Shown: positions 19,591-29,480, counted from the first letter of the stretch. The stretch is DNA of 64,000 nucleotides from Allobosea sp. BK604 (GCF_004341515.1 NZ_SLZF01000002.1:186001-250000); one strand, 5' to 3'. Numbers and translations: made by a program. The notes: generated from the sequence alone by a model not told the origin.

Positions 19591-19676
19591 CGTCATTGCG
19601 AGCGCAGCGAAGTAATCCAGGGGGTCTCGCTCGACGTCCCCCTGGGTTGCTTCGTCGCTACGCTTCTCGCAATGAC
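19591..19676. repeat. CGTCATTGCGAGCG palindromic repeat
   Basis: An 86-bp element with complementary ends: CGTCATTGCGAGCGCAGCGA on the left and TCTCGCAATGAC on the right. This 'cgtcattgcgag...ctcgcaatgac' element is widespread in alphaproteobacterial intergenic DNA. It forms a long hairpin after the DUF6644 gene and may act as a terminator. Confidence 0.75.
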
Positions 19677-19793
19677 TCTGTTGGCGCGGCCGCCCCACAC
19701 CTTCGTATGATCCGCCGAACCCTATGTAGGATTCTCGGCCACGAGTCGCTCGCCTAGCTTTTCCGCATCGCTAAACCCGTTGCGGAGCAAGCC

Positions 19794-20780
19794 ATGAGCC
19801 ACAGCGTACCCCATCCCGGTCTTACCCGACGCAGCGTCGTCGCTGCCGCGGCCGGCGCCTCGGTGGCGAGCCTGCTGCCCACCGGGGCCTTCGCGCAATC
19901 CCTCGCCTCCAACCAGCACCCAAGAGGAGACCATCCCATGAGCAGCGGCTTCGTCAGAACCAAGGACGGCACCGAGATCTTCTACAAGGATTGGGGGCCG
20001 AAGAACGCCCAGCCGATCGTCTTCCACCATGGCTGGCCGCTCTCCTCCGACGACTGGGACGCGCAGATGCTGTTCTTCCTGCAGCATGGCTATCGCGTCG
20101 TGGCGCATGACCGGCGTGGCCATGGCCGCTCATCGCAGGTCGATACCGGCAACGACATGGACCATTACGCCGCCGATGCCTCGGCCGTGGCCGAGCATCT
20201 CGACCTGCGCAATTCTGTCCATATCGGCCACTCGACCGGCGGCGGCGAGGTCGCCCGCTATGTCGCGAAATTCGGCCAGCCCCAGGGCCGCGTCGCCAAG
20301 GCCGTGCTGGTCAGCGCCATTCCGCCGCTGATGCTGAAGACCGAAGCCAATCCTGGGGGCACGCCGATCTCGGTATTCGACGATTTCCGCAGCGCGCTCG
20401 CCGCCAACCGCGCGCAGTTCTATCTCGATGTCGCCTCGGGCCCGTTCTACGGCTTCAACCGGCCGGGCGCGCAGGTCTCGCAGGGCGTAATCCAGAACTG
20501 GTGGCGCCAGGGCATGATCGGCGGCGCGCTGGCGCACTATGAAGGCATCAAGGCCTTCTCGGAAACCGACCAGACCGAGGATCTGAAGGCGATCACCGTG
20601 CCGACGCTCGTGCTCCACGGCGAGGATGACCAGGTCGTGCCGATCGCGGACGCGGCGCTGCTCTCGGTCAAGCTGCTGAAGAAGGGCACGCTCAAGACCT
20701 ATCCGGGCTATCCGCACGGGATGCTGACCATTCATGCCGATGTGCTCAATCCCGACCTGCTCGCCTTCGTGAAGGGCTGA
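19794..20780 (+). CDS. Tat-exported alpha/beta hydrolase (non-haem chloroperoxidase type)
   Basis: A 328-residue protein. The leader '[25 protein letters not shown]' is a twin-arginine signal. The mature alpha/beta-hydrolase has the oxyanion 'HHGWP', the nucleophile elbow 'GHSTGG' with Ser147, the acid in '[11 protein letters not shown]' and the catalytic His in 'YPGYPHGML'. This set, with 'DRRGHGRS', marks the cofactor-free haloperoxidase/esterase family. Tat export puts it in the periplasm. An internal ATG at 19938 (with AAGAGGAGA upstream) could give a cytoplasmic form without the signal. Confidence 0.85.
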   Translation: MSHSVPHPGLTRRSVVAAAAGASVASLLPTGAFAQSLASNQHPRGDHPMSSGFVRTKDGTEIFYKDWGPKNAQPIVFHHGWPLSSDDWDAQMLFFLQHGYRVVAHDRRGHGRSSQVDTGNDMDHYAADASAVAEHLDLRNSVHIGHSTGGGEVARYVAKFGQPQGRVAKAVLVSAIPPLMLKTEANPGGTPISVFDDFRSALAANRAQFYLDVASGPFYGFNRPGAQVSQGVIQNWWRQGMIGGALAHYEGIKAFSETDQTEDLKAITVPTLVLHGEDDQVVPIADAALLSVKLLKKGTLKTYPGYPHGMLTIHADVLNPDLLAFVKG

Positions 20781-20793
20781 GGCTCACCATTGC

Positions 20794-20816
20794 AGGGGCG
20801 GAGGATCTCCGCCCCT
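20794..20816. terminator. Bidirectional hairpin between converging genes
   Basis: A perfect 10-bp stem, AGGGGCGGAG / CTCCGCCCCT, with a GAT loop, 14 bases after the hydrolase stop and touching the stop codon of the DUF3175 gene on the other strand. It probably serves both. Confidence 0.6.
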
Positions 20817-21096
20817 ATTCGCGATGGAAGAGCCGGCGCAGGCTGTGCTTGGCGGCGTCGAGCGTCCTCAACTTCTCCTTCGGCAGGTTCCTGCCGGCGC
20901 GGTTGACGTAGAAGGTCAGCATCGACATGGCCGAGCGGAACGGGCTCGATTTGCGCCGCCGGCTGCCCTCGGCCGAGCGCTTGAGCGAGCCGGCGATGCG
21001 ACGCGGATCGTCGGATTTGAAGACCGAGCTCTTAAGGTCGAGCGCGTCGCTGTGGCGGGTTACCTCGCCCGACCATTTGCGCTTGCTCTGCGCCAT
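20815..21096 (-). CDS. DUF3175 family protein
   Basis: A 93-residue, strongly basic protein: 'KRKWSGEVTRHSDALDLKSSVFKSDDPRRIAGSLKRSAEGSRRRKSSPFRSAMSMLTFYVNRAGRNLP', which matches DUF3175. Function unknown; the charge suggests nucleic-acid binding. The ATG at 21096 has AGGGAGG upstream, so the longer open frame to 21132 is not needed. Confidence 0.8.
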   Translation of the reverse strand: MAQSKRKWSGEVTRHSDALDLKSSVFKSDDPRRIAGSLKRSAEGSRRRKSSPFRSAMSMLTFYVNRAGRNLPKEKLRTLDAAKHSLRRLFHRE

Positions 21097-21169
21097 CGCG
21101 GGCCTCCCTGCGTTGCTTTGGTCTTGAGGCAACGCGGTGAGACCGGCGAGGTTGCGCCGGACACGAGAA

Positions 21170-21191
21170 GGCCCGGCCTTGCGGCCGGGCC
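21170..21191 (-). terminator. Hairpin after the small exported protein gene
   Basis: A perfect 9-bp stem, GGCCCGGCC / GGCCGGGCC, loop TTGC, 15 bases downstream of the stop at 21207 in the direction of transcription. Confidence 0.5.
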
Positions 21192-21206
21192 CTGTCGGAA
21201 GCGGGA

Positions 21207-21500
21207 TCAGAAGCGGTCGTAGTAGCGCTCCTCCTGATAGCGGCGCCCATAGGCCGGCGCCCAGGGCGGCGGGCCATGATGGCGGCGATAGCCATAGCCG
21301 TAGCCGCGATCATAGTGGCGGCGCCGGTCCTGCCATTCCATGTTCCGCTGGATCTCCCACATGCGGTGCTCGCGCGTGTGCCGCACATAGGTGGCCTCGG
21401 TCTTGTCGAGCGCGGCCGATCCCTTGAAGACCTCGCTCGCGACGGACGGCGTCGCGGCCGTTCCGAGCGCGATGGCTGCGGCGATCAGTAACTGACGCAT
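21207..21500 (-). CDS. Small exported Arg/Tyr-rich protein
   Basis: A 97-residue protein with a signal peptide ('MRQLLIAAAIALGTAATPSVA', cleavage about residue 21). The mature part is charged, then turns into a Tyr/Arg/Gly/His-rich tail ('RRRHYDRGYGYGYRRHHG'), disordered and basic. Proteins like this are common in rhizobial periplasms and uncharacterised. The ATG at 21500 has AAGGAGGA at ideal distance. Confidence 0.7.
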   Translation of the reverse strand: MRQLLIAAAIALGTAATPSVASEVFKGSAALDKTEATYVRHTREHRMWEIQRNMEWQDRRRHYDRGYGYGYRRHHGPPPWAPAYGRRYQEERYYDRF

Positions 21501-21617
21501 GAGTTCCTCCTTCGTCTGTTGGCTCCAGTAGAGCCGTCGGAACTGCAACCGCGCCTGAACGGAAAGGTTTGCTCCCGTTCATCTTCGCGGCTGCGTCGGA
21601 AGGAGGAATCGATTTGT

Positions 21618-23348
21618 CTAGGCCTCGATATCGAAGGAGAAACCGAAGCCGCCCATGACCTCGCGGCCGAGCGTGACCGAGACCTCGAAGGCGCGAGCCC
21701 CGTCTTGAGAAGCTGCGGTCGGCGCGACGGTGACCGCCGCGCCCGGCCCGGTCGTCTGGACGAGATCGCTCAGCGCCTGCTCGATCAGCAGGGCGGCATC
21801 GTGATCGGAGATGCCGCGCGGCAAGGTCTCGACCCGCTCGCGGCTGACGGATTCGAGCAGGCTGGAGACGAAGCGGAAAGGCAACCCGGCAAAGCCCTCC
21901 ATCGCCGCCTTCATCTCATCGGTGACGGCGCCGTATTGGTGGACGGCGGCGGCGCGCACGAGCCAGGCCTGGTCGCGATCGGCCCGGCCCACCAGCGCCA
22001 TCAGCCCATCGCGGGCGAGATCGCGGGCCACGCCGCCATCGAGCGCAGCGCATAGCGGCAGCGCGATGGTCTTGCCGCCGCGGACGGAAAGCTCGACCAC
22101 GTCGAGACCCTCGACCGGGTTCTGGTTACCGAGGATCTCGGTCGGCCAGCCGCTGCGCGACAGGCTGGAGAGGATCTGCGCGGCGACGACGAGTCCGGCG
22201 TCGCCCCAGAGTGGGGCCTGTCCCTCGCCGGCGCGCAGCACGACGTCGTTCCAGGCTGCGAAGAGGAACTGGCTTTCCGGCCGGTCGCGCAGGCCACGCC
22301 AGGCGGCATGGGCCGGGCCGTCGAGCAGGGCGGCGGGATTGTCCATCGCCGCGACCTCGGCGGCAGGCTTGCCGAAAAAACCGGCCGCGAGCGAGACGAT
22401 GACCGGAGTCTGGCTGGCGTAGCCGAGCAATGCGAGATGGCGCAGCGCCTCGAAATCGGCGGCTGAGGTGCCGAAAGCGCCGACGACCAGGATCGCGCTC
22501 CAGCGCGCCTCCTGCGCAGTTTCGGCCAGCGCGCCGATGAACCCGTCATTTGCGAGCGCGTCGGTGATGCTCTCGCCGCCGAGATCCCAGAGCTTGAGCG
22601 CCGGCTTCGTGCCGCGACCGCGGGCGGAGAGCACGAGCTTCAGGCCACGCCAGGCGGCCTCGGCCGTGAGCCAGGCGGGATGCCGGGTGATCGCCTCGAT
22701 CTGGCGGGTGACCGCGTCGGGGCGGGCGGCGGATGCGCCGGAGGGCGCGGCTTGCGGCCCGCGCGTCGAGGAGAGGAAGGCGGAGATGGCGGCGCTGGCG
22801 GGGTCGGCCTGCTGCGGTGCACCCGGCACATCGACCAGCGAGAGGAGGCTGTCTAGCGAATTGTCTTCGGCCGCAGCCGGTGCGGTGGCAGCGGCGGCCT
22901 GGCGCGGCGTGCGCAATTGCCCGGCGAGCGCCGCGGTCAGCTTGTCGAAGCGCGGGCCTTTCGCCTCGGCATCGAGCCCGGCGACGGAGCCGCTGCGGGC
23001 GATCTCGGCCGCGATCGCTTCGGCTTTGACGATCTCGGGCACGCGGGCCGCGATCGTGCCCGGGTCGAGATCGCGCAGCGAGCGAACCGGCAGGGCGATG
23101 GCGAGCGCAGGCGGCTCGCTGCCGAGATGGTTCGGCACATCGAAGCGGATGACGGCGCCGTGGCCGGCGAGCGCGGAGGCGATATCCTCGCTGGTGAGGT
23201 CGCTCATCCGGCTCTCCCCGCCGAAGTCGCCGACGATCAGCAGTTCGAAACGGGGCGCCGCCGCCACCTCATGTGGGGTGCGGCTTTGCAACCCACCGAA
23301 CCCGGCATTCAGGTGAACGCCGCCCAGCGGCCGATCCTCGCCCGTCAT
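21618..23348 (-). CDS. Stand-alone type VI sheath-like protein (TssB-TssC fusion)
   Basis: A 576-residue protein. Residues about 33-115 resemble the small sheath subunit TssB ('FELLIVGDFGG', 'VIRFDVPNHLG', 'ALPVRSLRDLDPGTIAARVPEI'). After an Ala/Pro linker with 'EDNSLDSLLSLVDVP', residues about 210-576 resemble the large subunit TssC: 'AITRHPAWLTAEAAWRGLKLVL' is close to the TssC motif 'HHPEFQALEAAWRGL'. In canonical T6SS these are two genes beside tssA, K and F. No other T6SS gene is visible here. It could be a minor sheath-like scaffold or a degenerate relic; the frame is intact. AGGGGCAGGA precedes the ATG. Confidence 0.7.
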   Translation of the reverse strand: MTGEDRPLGGVHLNAGFGGLQSRTPHEVAAAPRFELLIVGDFGGESRMSDLTSEDIASALAGHGAVIRFDVPNHLGSEPPALAIALPVRSLRDLDPGTIAARVPEIVKAEAIAAEIARSGSVAGLDAEAKGPRFDKLTAALAGQLRTPRQAAAATAPAAAEDNSLDSLLSLVDVPGAPQQADPASAAISAFLSSTRGPQAAPSGASAARPDAVTRQIEAITRHPAWLTAEAAWRGLKLVLSARGRGTKPALKLWDLGGESITDALANDGFIGALAETAQEARWSAILVVGAFGTSAADFEALRHLALLGYASQTPVIVSLAAGFFGKPAAEVAAMDNPAALLDGPAHAAWRGLRDRPESQFLFAAWNDVVLRAGEGQAPLWGDAGLVVAAQILSSLSRSGWPTEILGNQNPVEGLDVVELSVRGGKTIALPLCAALDGGVARDLARDGLMALVGRADRDQAWLVRAAAVHQYGAVTDEMKAAMEGFAGLPFRFVSSLLESVSRERVETLPRGISDHDAALLIEQALSDLVQTTGPGAAVTVAPTAASQDGARAFEVSVTLGREVMGGFGFSFDIEA

Positions 23349-23438
23349 CTGTCCTGCCCCTGCCCTGGAAACGCGCCGCGGAGCGCGGCCGTTCAGGTGG
23401 TTAGCAGGCTTATCCGACAGTCTTTCGACAATGCGCCC

Positions 23439-24641
23439 CTAACTGCGAAGCCAGCTTTCGATCCCCAGCGCTGCCGCGACGCCCGTGGCGAAACAGGCCT
23501 GGAGCAAATAGCCGCCGGTCGGCCCCTCCCAATCGAGCATCTCGCCGGCGGCAAACGTGCCCGCCAGACGCTTCAGCATGAGGTTCTCGTCGAGCTCGCT
23601 CGTCGCGATGCCGCCAGCGGTCGAGATGGCGCGCTCGATCGGGCGCAGGCCGGTGAGCATCAGCGGCAAGGCCTTGATCAGAGCGGCGAGCGCTGCAGGC
23701 TCTTCCGGCAGGCGGCCGGGCTCGCGCAACAGCGCGACCGAAACGGGCGCGAGACCGGCAGCCTTGCGCAGGTGGTTGCTCAGGGTCTCCCCCTTGCGAC
23801 GGGCGGCGAGGCGTTCCGCAAGATGGGCCTCGTCGAGATCCGGCCTGAGATCGAGCCTGATGGCGACCTTGCCGTCGCGCTGTATCGCCTCGCGCAGTGG
23901 GGCGGAGAGCGCATAGACCGCGCCACCCTCCAGCCCGTCGGCATCGATCATCGCCTCGCCCCTCGCCTCCCCGCCGGCGAAGCAGATGGCGATGCGCTTC
24001 AATGGCGCCCCAGCGAAACGTTCGCGGAAGATTTGCGACCAGGCGACAGCGAAGCCGCCATTGGCCGGGCGCAAAGGCAAGAGCGCGATGCCCCGCTCGG
24101 CAAGCAGGGGCGTCCACCCGCCATCGGAGCCGAGCCGCGGCCAGCTTGCGCCTCCGAGCGCCAGCAGTGTCGCGGCGGGGTGGGCTTCGACGGTTGCGCC
24201 GTCATGCTCGAAGAGTAGCGCGCCGTTCTCGCCCCAGCCGCGCCAATCGTGGCGCGGGGCGAAGGCGACGCCGAGCCCTTCGAGCCGGCGCAGCCAGGCG
24301 CGCAGCAGCGGCGAGGCCTTCATCGCCTTGGGAAAGACGCGACCGCTGCTGCCGATGAAGGTCTCCTGGCCGAGCCCATCGGCCCAGTCACGCAGCGCCT
24401 GCGGCGGGAAGGCACGCAGGGCGGGTTCAAGCCAGGGAGCGGCCTCGCGATAGCGGGTGAGGAAGGTCTCGAACGGCTCGGAATGGGTGAGATTGAGGCC
24501 GCCGCGCCCGGCCAGCAGGAATTTGCGCGCCGGCGAGGGCATGCGGTCATAGAGCGTTACCGCGTAGCCTGCCTCGGCGAGGCGCTCGGCCGCGATCAGG
24601 CCGGCCGGGCCTGCGCCAATGATCGCGATGTCACGTGCCAT
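23439..24641 (-). CDS. TIGR03862-type flavoprotein (HI0933/BaiN-like)
   Basis: A 400-residue cytosolic FAD protein. The dinucleotide-binding motif 'IAIIGAGPAGLIAAERLAEAGYAVTLYDR' starts at residue 5; 'RKFLLAGRGGLNLTHSEP' follows, characteristic of HI0933-like proteins. Near the C-terminus 'STAGGIATSELDENLMLKRLAGTFAAGEMLDWEGPTGGYLLQACFATG' is the second FAD-contacting region. The reaction is unknown. Confidence 0.85.
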   Translation of the reverse strand: MARDIAIIGAGPAGLIAAERLAEAGYAVTLYDRMPSPARKFLLAGRGGLNLTHSEPFETFLTRYREAAPWLEPALRAFPPQALRDWADGLGQETFIGSSGRVFPKAMKASPLLRAWLRRLEGLGVAFAPRHDWRGWGENGALLFEHDGATVEAHPAATLLALGGASWPRLGSDGGWTPLLAERGIALLPLRPANGGFAVAWSQIFRERFAGAPLKRIAICFAGGEARGEAMIDADGLEGGAVYALSAPLREAIQRDGKVAIRLDLRPDLDEAHLAERLAARRKGETLSNHLRKAAGLAPVSVALLREPGRLPEEPAALAALIKALPLMLTGLRPIERAISTAGGIATSELDENLMLKRLAGTFAAGEMLDWEGPTGGYLLQACFATGVAAALGIESWLRS

Positions 24642-24668
24642 GGTCCCGGCCTATCCTCGCTCTAGCCC

Positions 24669-24732
24669 CGTCATCCCAGCCGAAGCACGGCGTAGCGCCG
24701 ACACCGCTCTCAGGGCTTGTACCGGGATGACG
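24669..24732. repeat. CGTCATCCC palindromic repeat
   Basis: A 64-bp element bounded by CGTCATCCC on the left and GGGATGACG on the right, able to fold into a hairpin. It lies between the divergent flavoprotein and ynfA genes. Confidence 0.6.
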
Positions 24733-24806
24733 CGGATAGGTTTCCGCCGGAATAGGCTCTAAACTTCCCGGCGCGTTTGGCAAAGCCGGCGCATGCTGGA
24801 GAGATG

Positions 24807-25127
24807 ATGCCGAGCTTTGCCATTTATGCCGCGGCGGCACTTGCCGAGATCGCCGGTTGCTTCGCCTTCTGGGCCTGGTTCAGGCTCGACAAGCCGGCCT
24901 GGTGGCTGGCGCCGGGCCTCGTCTCGCTGGCGCTGTTCGCCTGGCTGCTGACGCTGGTCGAGAGCGAGGCGGCCGGGCGCGCCTATGCCGCCTATGGCGG
25001 CATCTACATCGTCGCCTCGCTGCTTTGGCTCTGGCTTGCGGAGGGCTCTCGGCCCGATCGCTGGGACATTGCCGGCGGGATCATCTGCCTCGCCGGCGCT
25101 GCGATCATCATCGCAGCGCCGCGCTAA
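24807..25127 (+). CDS. ynfA: YnfA family membrane protein (UPF0060)
   Basis: A 106-residue inner-membrane protein with four helices, matching the family in length and motifs: '[24 protein letters not shown]', '[21 protein letters not shown]', '[19 protein letters not shown]'. YnfA resembles small multidrug-resistance transporters; some homologues export drugs. I use the second of two adjacent ATGs because GGAGAG lies at better distance. It converges on phoB. Confidence 0.85.
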   Translation: MPSFAIYAAAALAEIAGCFAFWAWFRLDKPAWWLAPGLVSLALFAWLLTLVESEAAGRAYAAYGGIYIVASLLWLWLAEGSRPDRWDIAGGIICLAGAAIIIAAPR

Positions 25128-25136
25128 GCGGGACAC

Positions 25137-25835
25137 TCAGCTACGTGCAAAGGTCTCGTCGAAGGCGTAGCCGGCACCGCGGACCGTGCGCAGCGGATCC
25201 TTGGCGTTCTCGGGCGTGATCGCCTTGCGCAGCCGCCCGACATGAACGTCGACGGTGCGCTCGTCGATATAGACGTCGCGGCCCCAGACGGCGTCGAGCA
25301 GCTGGGCGCGGGAATAGACCCGGCCCGGCGCCTGCATCAGGAATTCGAGCAGGCGGAACTCGGTCGGTCCGAGATGCAGCTCCATGCCGGAGCGGCGGAC
25401 GCGCCGCGTCGTGCGGTCAAGCTCGAGATCGCCGGCGGCCAGCAGGCCCGCGACATGGCCGGGCTTGGCCCGGCGGAGCAGCGCCTGGATGCGGGCGATC
25501 AGCTCGGGCAGCGAGAACGGCTTGACGACGTAATCGTCGGCGCCGGTGGCAAGGCCGCGCACGCGCTCGGTCTCCTCGCCGCGGGCGGTCAGCATGATGA
25601 TCGGCACGCGCTCGGTATCGCGCCGGGCGCGAAGCCGGCGGCACAGCTCGATGCCGGACAAGCCCGGCAGCATCCAGTCGAGCAGCACGAGGTCGGGCGT
25701 GTGGTCGCGCAGATGCAGCTCGGCATCGTCGCCACGAGCGACGCTGTCGACCTCGAAGCCTTCAGCCTCGAGATTGTAGCGCAGGAGCAGCGTGAGCGGC
25801 TCCTCGTCCTCCACGATCAGGATGCGTGCGGGCAT
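25137..25835 (-). CDS. phoB: Phosphate regulon response regulator PhoB
   Basis: A 232-residue OmpR-type response regulator. The receiver domain (1-120) has the acidic pair Glu9/Asp10, phosphoacceptor Asp53 ('LVLLDWMLPG'), Thr in 'IIMLTARG' and Lys in 'YVVKPFS'. The C-terminal winged helix (about 130-228) reads 'LGPTEFRLLEFLMQAPGRVYSRAQLLDAVWG...ERTVDVHVGRLRKAI'. It is last in the pstSCAB-phoU-phoB operon, downstream of the Pho box, as in other Rhizobiales, so it should be autoregulated. Confidence 0.95.
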   Translation of the reverse strand: MPARILIVEDEEPLTLLLRYNLEAEGFEVDSVARGDDAELHLRDHTPDLVLLDWMLPGLSGIELCRRLRARRDTERVPIIMLTARGEETERVRGLATGADDYVVKPFSLPELIARIQALLRRAKPGHVAGLLAAGDLELDRTTRRVRRSGMELHLGPTEFRLLEFLMQAPGRVYSRAQLLDAVWGRDVYIDERTVDVHVGRLRKAITPENAKDPLRTVRGAGYAFDETFARS

Positions 25836-25912
25836 GTTTCAAGAATCCAGAAGGCCAGAGCAATGACCGGCCCAGCTTGGACCCGTCATTGCTCCGGGGT
25901 TTTGACTTGACT

Positions 25913-26629
25913 TTACTTTCCAGGCGCGACGTCGACCAGAATATTGGTCGTGTCGACCTTCGGGCGGGAGTCCAGGGTCTCGCCGGTGACGAGATAGTGG
26001 ATCGTCTCGGCGATATTCGTGGTGTGATCGCCAATGCGCTCGACGTTCTTGGCGCAGAACAGAAGATGCGTGCAGAAGGTGATGTTGCGCGGATCTTCCA
26101 TCATATAGGTCAGCAGCTCGCGGAAGAGCGAGGTGTAGAGCGCGTCGATCTCGTCGTCGCGGCGCCAGACCTCCATGGCCTTCTGCTCGTTGCCGGCGGC
26201 ATAGGCATCGAGCACGTCCTTGAGCTGGGACTGGACCAGCCGGCTGATATGCTCGAGGCCGACGACGGCGCGATGCGGCGGCTGGAACTGGCCGGCAATG
26301 GCGACGGCGCGCTTGGCGATGTTCTTGGCGAGATCGCCGACGCGCTCGATGTCGGCGGCGATACGGATCGCCGAGATCAGCTCACGCAGGTCATTGGCGA
26401 GCGGCTGGCGGCGGGCGATGGTCAGCACCGCCTTTTCCTCGACATCGCGCTGGAGATTGTCCAGGCGCTGGTCGGCGGTGATCACCTTCTGGGCGAGCGA
26501 GGTGTCGCGGCGCACCAGGGCGACGGTGGAATCGCCGAGCATGCGCTCGGACATGCCACCCATCTCGGCAAGGCTGCGACGGATCCCCTCGAGGTCGGCG
26601 TCGTAGGAGCGGACGATATGTTCGGACAT
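25913..26629 (-). CDS. phoU: Phosphate transport system accessory protein PhoU
   Basis: A 238-residue protein of two three-helix bundles that links the Pst transporter to PhoR and represses the regulon when phosphate is plentiful. Metal-binding motifs of the family are present ('DLRELISAIRIAADIERVGDLAKNIA' and 'HLLFCAKNVERIGDHTTNIAE'). The start at 26629 gives 'MSEHIVRSYDADLEGIRRSLAEMGG', typical of PhoU; a TTG further upstream is unlikely. It sits between pstB and phoB. Confidence 0.95.
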   Translation of the reverse strand: MSEHIVRSYDADLEGIRRSLAEMGGMSERMLGDSTVALVRRDTSLAQKVITADQRLDNLQRDVEEKAVLTIARRQPLANDLRELISAIRIAADIERVGDLAKNIAKRAVAIAGQFQPPHRAVVGLEHISRLVQSQLKDVLDAYAAGNEQKAMEVWRRDDEIDALYTSLFRELLTYMMEDPRNITFCTHLLFCAKNVERIGDHTTNIAETIHYLVTGETLDSRPKVDTTNILVDVAPGK

Positions 26630-26670
26630 CTCGGCTAAATCCTTTGTCGGCAAACTGGCTTCATCACGGA

Positions 26671-27471
26671 TCAGCCGAAACGGCCGGTGACGTAGTCCTG
26701 CGTCTGCTTCTTGTTCGGGTTCATGAAGATGGTGTTGGTCGCATCGAACTCGATCACCTCACCAAGATACATGAAGGCGGTGTACTGCGAGATACGCGCC
26801 GCCTGCTGCATGTTGTGGGTGACGATGACGATGGTGAAGTCGGTCTTGAGCTGCTCGAGCAGGTCCTCGACCTTGCCGGTCGAGATCGGGTCGAGCGCCG
26901 AGGTCGGCTCGTCGAACAGGATCACTTCCGGCTTCTGCGCGATGGTGCGCGCGATGCAGAGGCGCTGTTGCTGGCCGCCCGAGAGGCCCATGCCGGAGCT
27001 CTTGAGCTTGTCCTTGACCTCGTCCCAGAGCGCGGAACGGCGCAGGGCGCCCTCGACGCGGTCGTCGAGCTCGGATTTCGGCGGCTTCTCGTAGAGACGG
27101 ATGCCGAAGGCGACGTTGTCATAGATCGACATCGGGAAGGGCGTCGGCTTCTGGAAGACCATGCCGACGCGCGAGCGCAGCTCGTTCACATCGATCTTCG
27201 GGTCGAGGACGTTGCGCCCGTCGAGCAGGATCTCGCCGGTCGCCTTCTGCTCCGGATAGAGCGAGTAGATGCGGTTGAAGATGCGCAGCAGCGTGGACTT
27301 GCCGCAGCCGGAGGGGCCGATCAGCGCCGTGACGTGGCGATCACGGAAGTCCAGGTTGATGCTCTTCAGCGCGCGGTGCTCGCCATAGTAGAAATCGAGG
27401 TTCTTGACCGCGATCCGGACCGGGGCGTTGGCATCAAGGGTTTGGGGGCTTAGTTCCAGCGTCGAAAGCAT
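26671..27471 (-). CDS. pstB: Phosphate ABC transporter ATP-binding protein PstB
   Basis: A 266-residue ATPase of the high-affinity phosphate importer, on the cytoplasmic face with PstA and PstC. Walker A 'GPSGCGKST' is at 52-60, Q-loop in '[12 protein letters not shown]', signature '[15 protein letters not shown]', Walker B '[13 protein letters not shown]' and the H-loop His in '[11 protein letters not shown]'. All key residues are present. It ends '[10 protein letters not shown]', the usual PstB end. Confidence 0.96.
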   Translation of the reverse strand: MLSTLELSPQTLDANAPVRIAVKNLDFYYGEHRALKSINLDFRDRHVTALIGPSGCGKSTLLRIFNRIYSLYPEQKATGEILLDGRNVLDPKIDVNELRSRVGMVFQKPTPFPMSIYDNVAFGIRLYEKPPKSELDDRVEGALRRSALWDEVKDKLKSSGMGLSGGQQQRLCIARTIAQKPEVILFDEPTSALDPISTGKVEDLLEQLKTDFTIVIVTHNMQQAARISQYTAFMYLGEVIEFDATNTIFMNPNKKQTQDYVTGRFG

Positions 27472-27505
27472 CGACTTGTTCCTTCAGACGAGGGTTAAAG
27501 GCCGA

Positions 27506-28387
27506 TCACTTGCCGCCGCGCACGATACGACGTGCGACGACCGACAGTATCAGAATGGAGACGGTGATGATCAGGGAGCCGGCCCAGGCGAGCTCCTGCC
27601 AGTTCTCGTAAGGAGCCGAGGCGAACTGGTAGATCGTGACCGGCAGGTTGGCGACGCCGCCCGACAGGTTCCAGGCGAACCAGGAATTGTTGTTGAGCGC
27701 GGTGAAGATCAGCGGCGCCGTCTCGCCGGCGATGCGGGCGAGCGCCAGCAGGATGCCGGTGACCATGCCCGATTTGGCGGCGCGCCAAGTGACGCTGGTG
27801 ATGACGACGGAGGGCGGCGCGCCGAGCGCCGAACCCGCCTCGCGCAGGCCGCCGGGGACGAGGCGCAGCATGTCCTCGGTGGTGCGCACGATGACCGGGA
27901 TCGCGATGATGCCGAGCGCGACGCCGCCGGCCCAGCCGGAATAGCCGCGGAAGGGCTCGACCAGGATGACGTAGACGAACAGACCGATCAGGATCGACGG
28001 GGCCGAGAGCAGGATGTCGTTGATGAAGCGGATCAGGTCGGCAAGCTTCGAGCCGCGGCCGTATTCGGCCAGGTAGGTGCCGGCGAGCACGCCGACCGGC
28101 GTCGCCACGACGATGCCGAGGAAGGTCAGCACCAACGAGCCGACGATGGCGTTGGCGAGGCCGCCGCCCTCGGAACCGGGGCCGGGCGTGACATGGGTGA
28201 AGGTGGCGAGCGAGAGCCCGCCGATGCCCTTCACGATCAGCAAGCCGAGGATCCAGAACAGCACGAAGATGGCGAGGAAGGTGAAACCGGTGGCGATCAG
28301 CTTCATCGCGCGGTCGGCGGTGCGCCGGCCCTGGCGGACGCGGCCCCAGACGACTTCAGTCGAACCGGCGGGAGTGGTCATGGTCAT
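27506..28387 (-). CDS. pstA: Phosphate ABC transporter permease PstA
   Basis: A 293-residue inner-membrane permease with about six helices. The cytoplasmic loop that docks PstB is present as '[23 protein letters not shown]'. It pairs with PstC to form the phosphate channel. It is 14 bp from pstC and 34 bp from pstB in the same operon. Confidence 0.95.
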   Translation of the reverse strand: MTMTTPAGSTEVVWGRVRQGRRTADRAMKLIATGFTFLAIFVLFWILGLLIVKGIGGLSLATFTHVTPGPGSEGGGLANAIVGSLVLTFLGIVVATPVGVLAGTYLAEYGRGSKLADLIRFINDILLSAPSILIGLFVYVILVEPFRGYSGWAGGVALGIIAIPVIVRTTEDMLRLVPGGLREAGSALGAPPSVVITSVTWRAAKSGMVTGILLALARIAGETAPLIFTALNNNSWFAWNLSGGVANLPVTIYQFASAPYENWQELAWAGSLIITVSILILSVVARRIVRGGK

Positions 28388-28401
28388 CGGTCCGGCTCCG
28401 C

Positions 28402-29373
28402 TCAGAACGACTTGACGCGCGCGACGAGGATGCGCGCAGCGACGAGGACGACGAAGGTGACGAAGAACAGGATGCAGCCGAGCGCGATCAGCGAGTTGAG
28501 CTGCAGGCCCATGGCCTCGTTGAACTCGTTGGCGATGCGCGAAGCGATGGTCGAGCCCGGATCCATGATCGAGGCAGAGAGGCGGTTGGCGTTGCCGACG
28601 ACGAAAGTGACGGCCATGGTCTCGCCGAGCGCGCGGCCCAGCCCGAGCATGATCGCACCGATGATCGAGACACCGGCCTGAGGCACCAGTACGTGGCGCA
28701 CGACCTCCCAGGTCGTGGCGCCGATACCGTAGGCCGATTCACGCAGCACGGACGGGATCTGGTCGAGCATGTCGCGCGTGATCGAGGCGATGAACGGGAT
28801 GATCATGAAGGCCAGGATGATGCCGGCCGTCAGGATGCCCAGGCCGGACGGCGAGCGCGAATACATGACCGTGCCGAGGATCGGGATGCCCTCGACGAGG
28901 TTCGAGACCGGGATCTGCACATAGGCGGCGAAGAGCGGGACGAAGACGAAGAGGCCCCACATGCCGTAGATGATCGAGGGCACCGCGGCGAGGAGCTCGA
29001 TCGCCGTCGAGACCGGCTGCTTGATCCAGGCCGGGGCGAGCTGGGTCAGGTAGACCGCGATGCCAAGCGAAAGCGGGACGCCGACGAGAAGCGCGATCAG
29101 CGCCGTCGACAGGGTGCCGACGATGGCCGGCCAGGCGCCGTACTGCTCGCGCTGGGTGTCCCAGACGCTGGAGGTGATGAAGCCGAGGCCGAACTCGCGG
29201 AAGGCGGGCCAGCCGCCGATGACCATCGACAGCATGATGCCGGCGAGCAGCACCAGCACGAACAGCGCCGCCAGGAAGCTGGCATTGCGGAAAATCAGGT
29301 CGAATGTCGCCATCGGAGTGCGACGAATGGCGGGCGCGCCGGGCGCGGTCATGTGATCTGTCACGGCAGCCAT
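28402..29373 (-). CDS. pstC: Phosphate ABC transporter permease PstC
   Basis: A 323-residue inner-membrane permease with about six helices; the PstB-docking loop '[35 protein letters not shown]' and following '[19 protein letters not shown]' are typical. It lies 107 bp from pstS, a gap that holds a strong hairpin, so it may be expressed less than pstS. Confidence 0.95.
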   Translation of the reverse strand: MAAVTDHMTAPGAPAIRRTPMATFDLIFRNASFLAALFVLVLLAGIMLSMVIGGWPAFREFGLGFITSSVWDTQREQYGAWPAIVGTLSTALIALLVGVPLSLGIAVYLTQLAPAWIKQPVSTAIELLAAVPSIIYGMWGLFVFVPLFAAYVQIPVSNLVEGIPILGTVMYSRSPSGLGILTAGIILAFMIIPFIASITRDMLDQIPSVLRESAYGIGATTWEVVRHVLVPQAGVSIIGAIMLGLGRALGETMAVTFVVGNANRLSASIMDPGSTIASRIANEFNEAMGLQLNSLIALGCILFFVTFVVLVAARILVARVKSF

Positions 29374-29433
29374 CCGTGGTTACTCCGGTCGCAGGGGAGA
29401 AGCGAAAGTGTAAATCTTAACGTGCTGTCATGA

Positions 29434-29458
29434 AACGGGGGCCGGACTGGCCCCCGTT
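29434..29458 (-). terminator. Intercistronic hairpin between pstS and pstC
   Basis: A perfect 10-bp stem, AACGGGGGCC / GGCCCCCGTT, loop GGACT, 23 bases after the pstS stop. It lies inside the operon, so it is probably a partial terminator or an RNA-stabilising end that lets the binding protein be made in excess. The bases following on the minus strand (TTCATGAC) give only a weak T-tract. Confidence 0.65.
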
Positions 29459-29480
29459 CCGTGTAATCCCGCAGCAGCGA

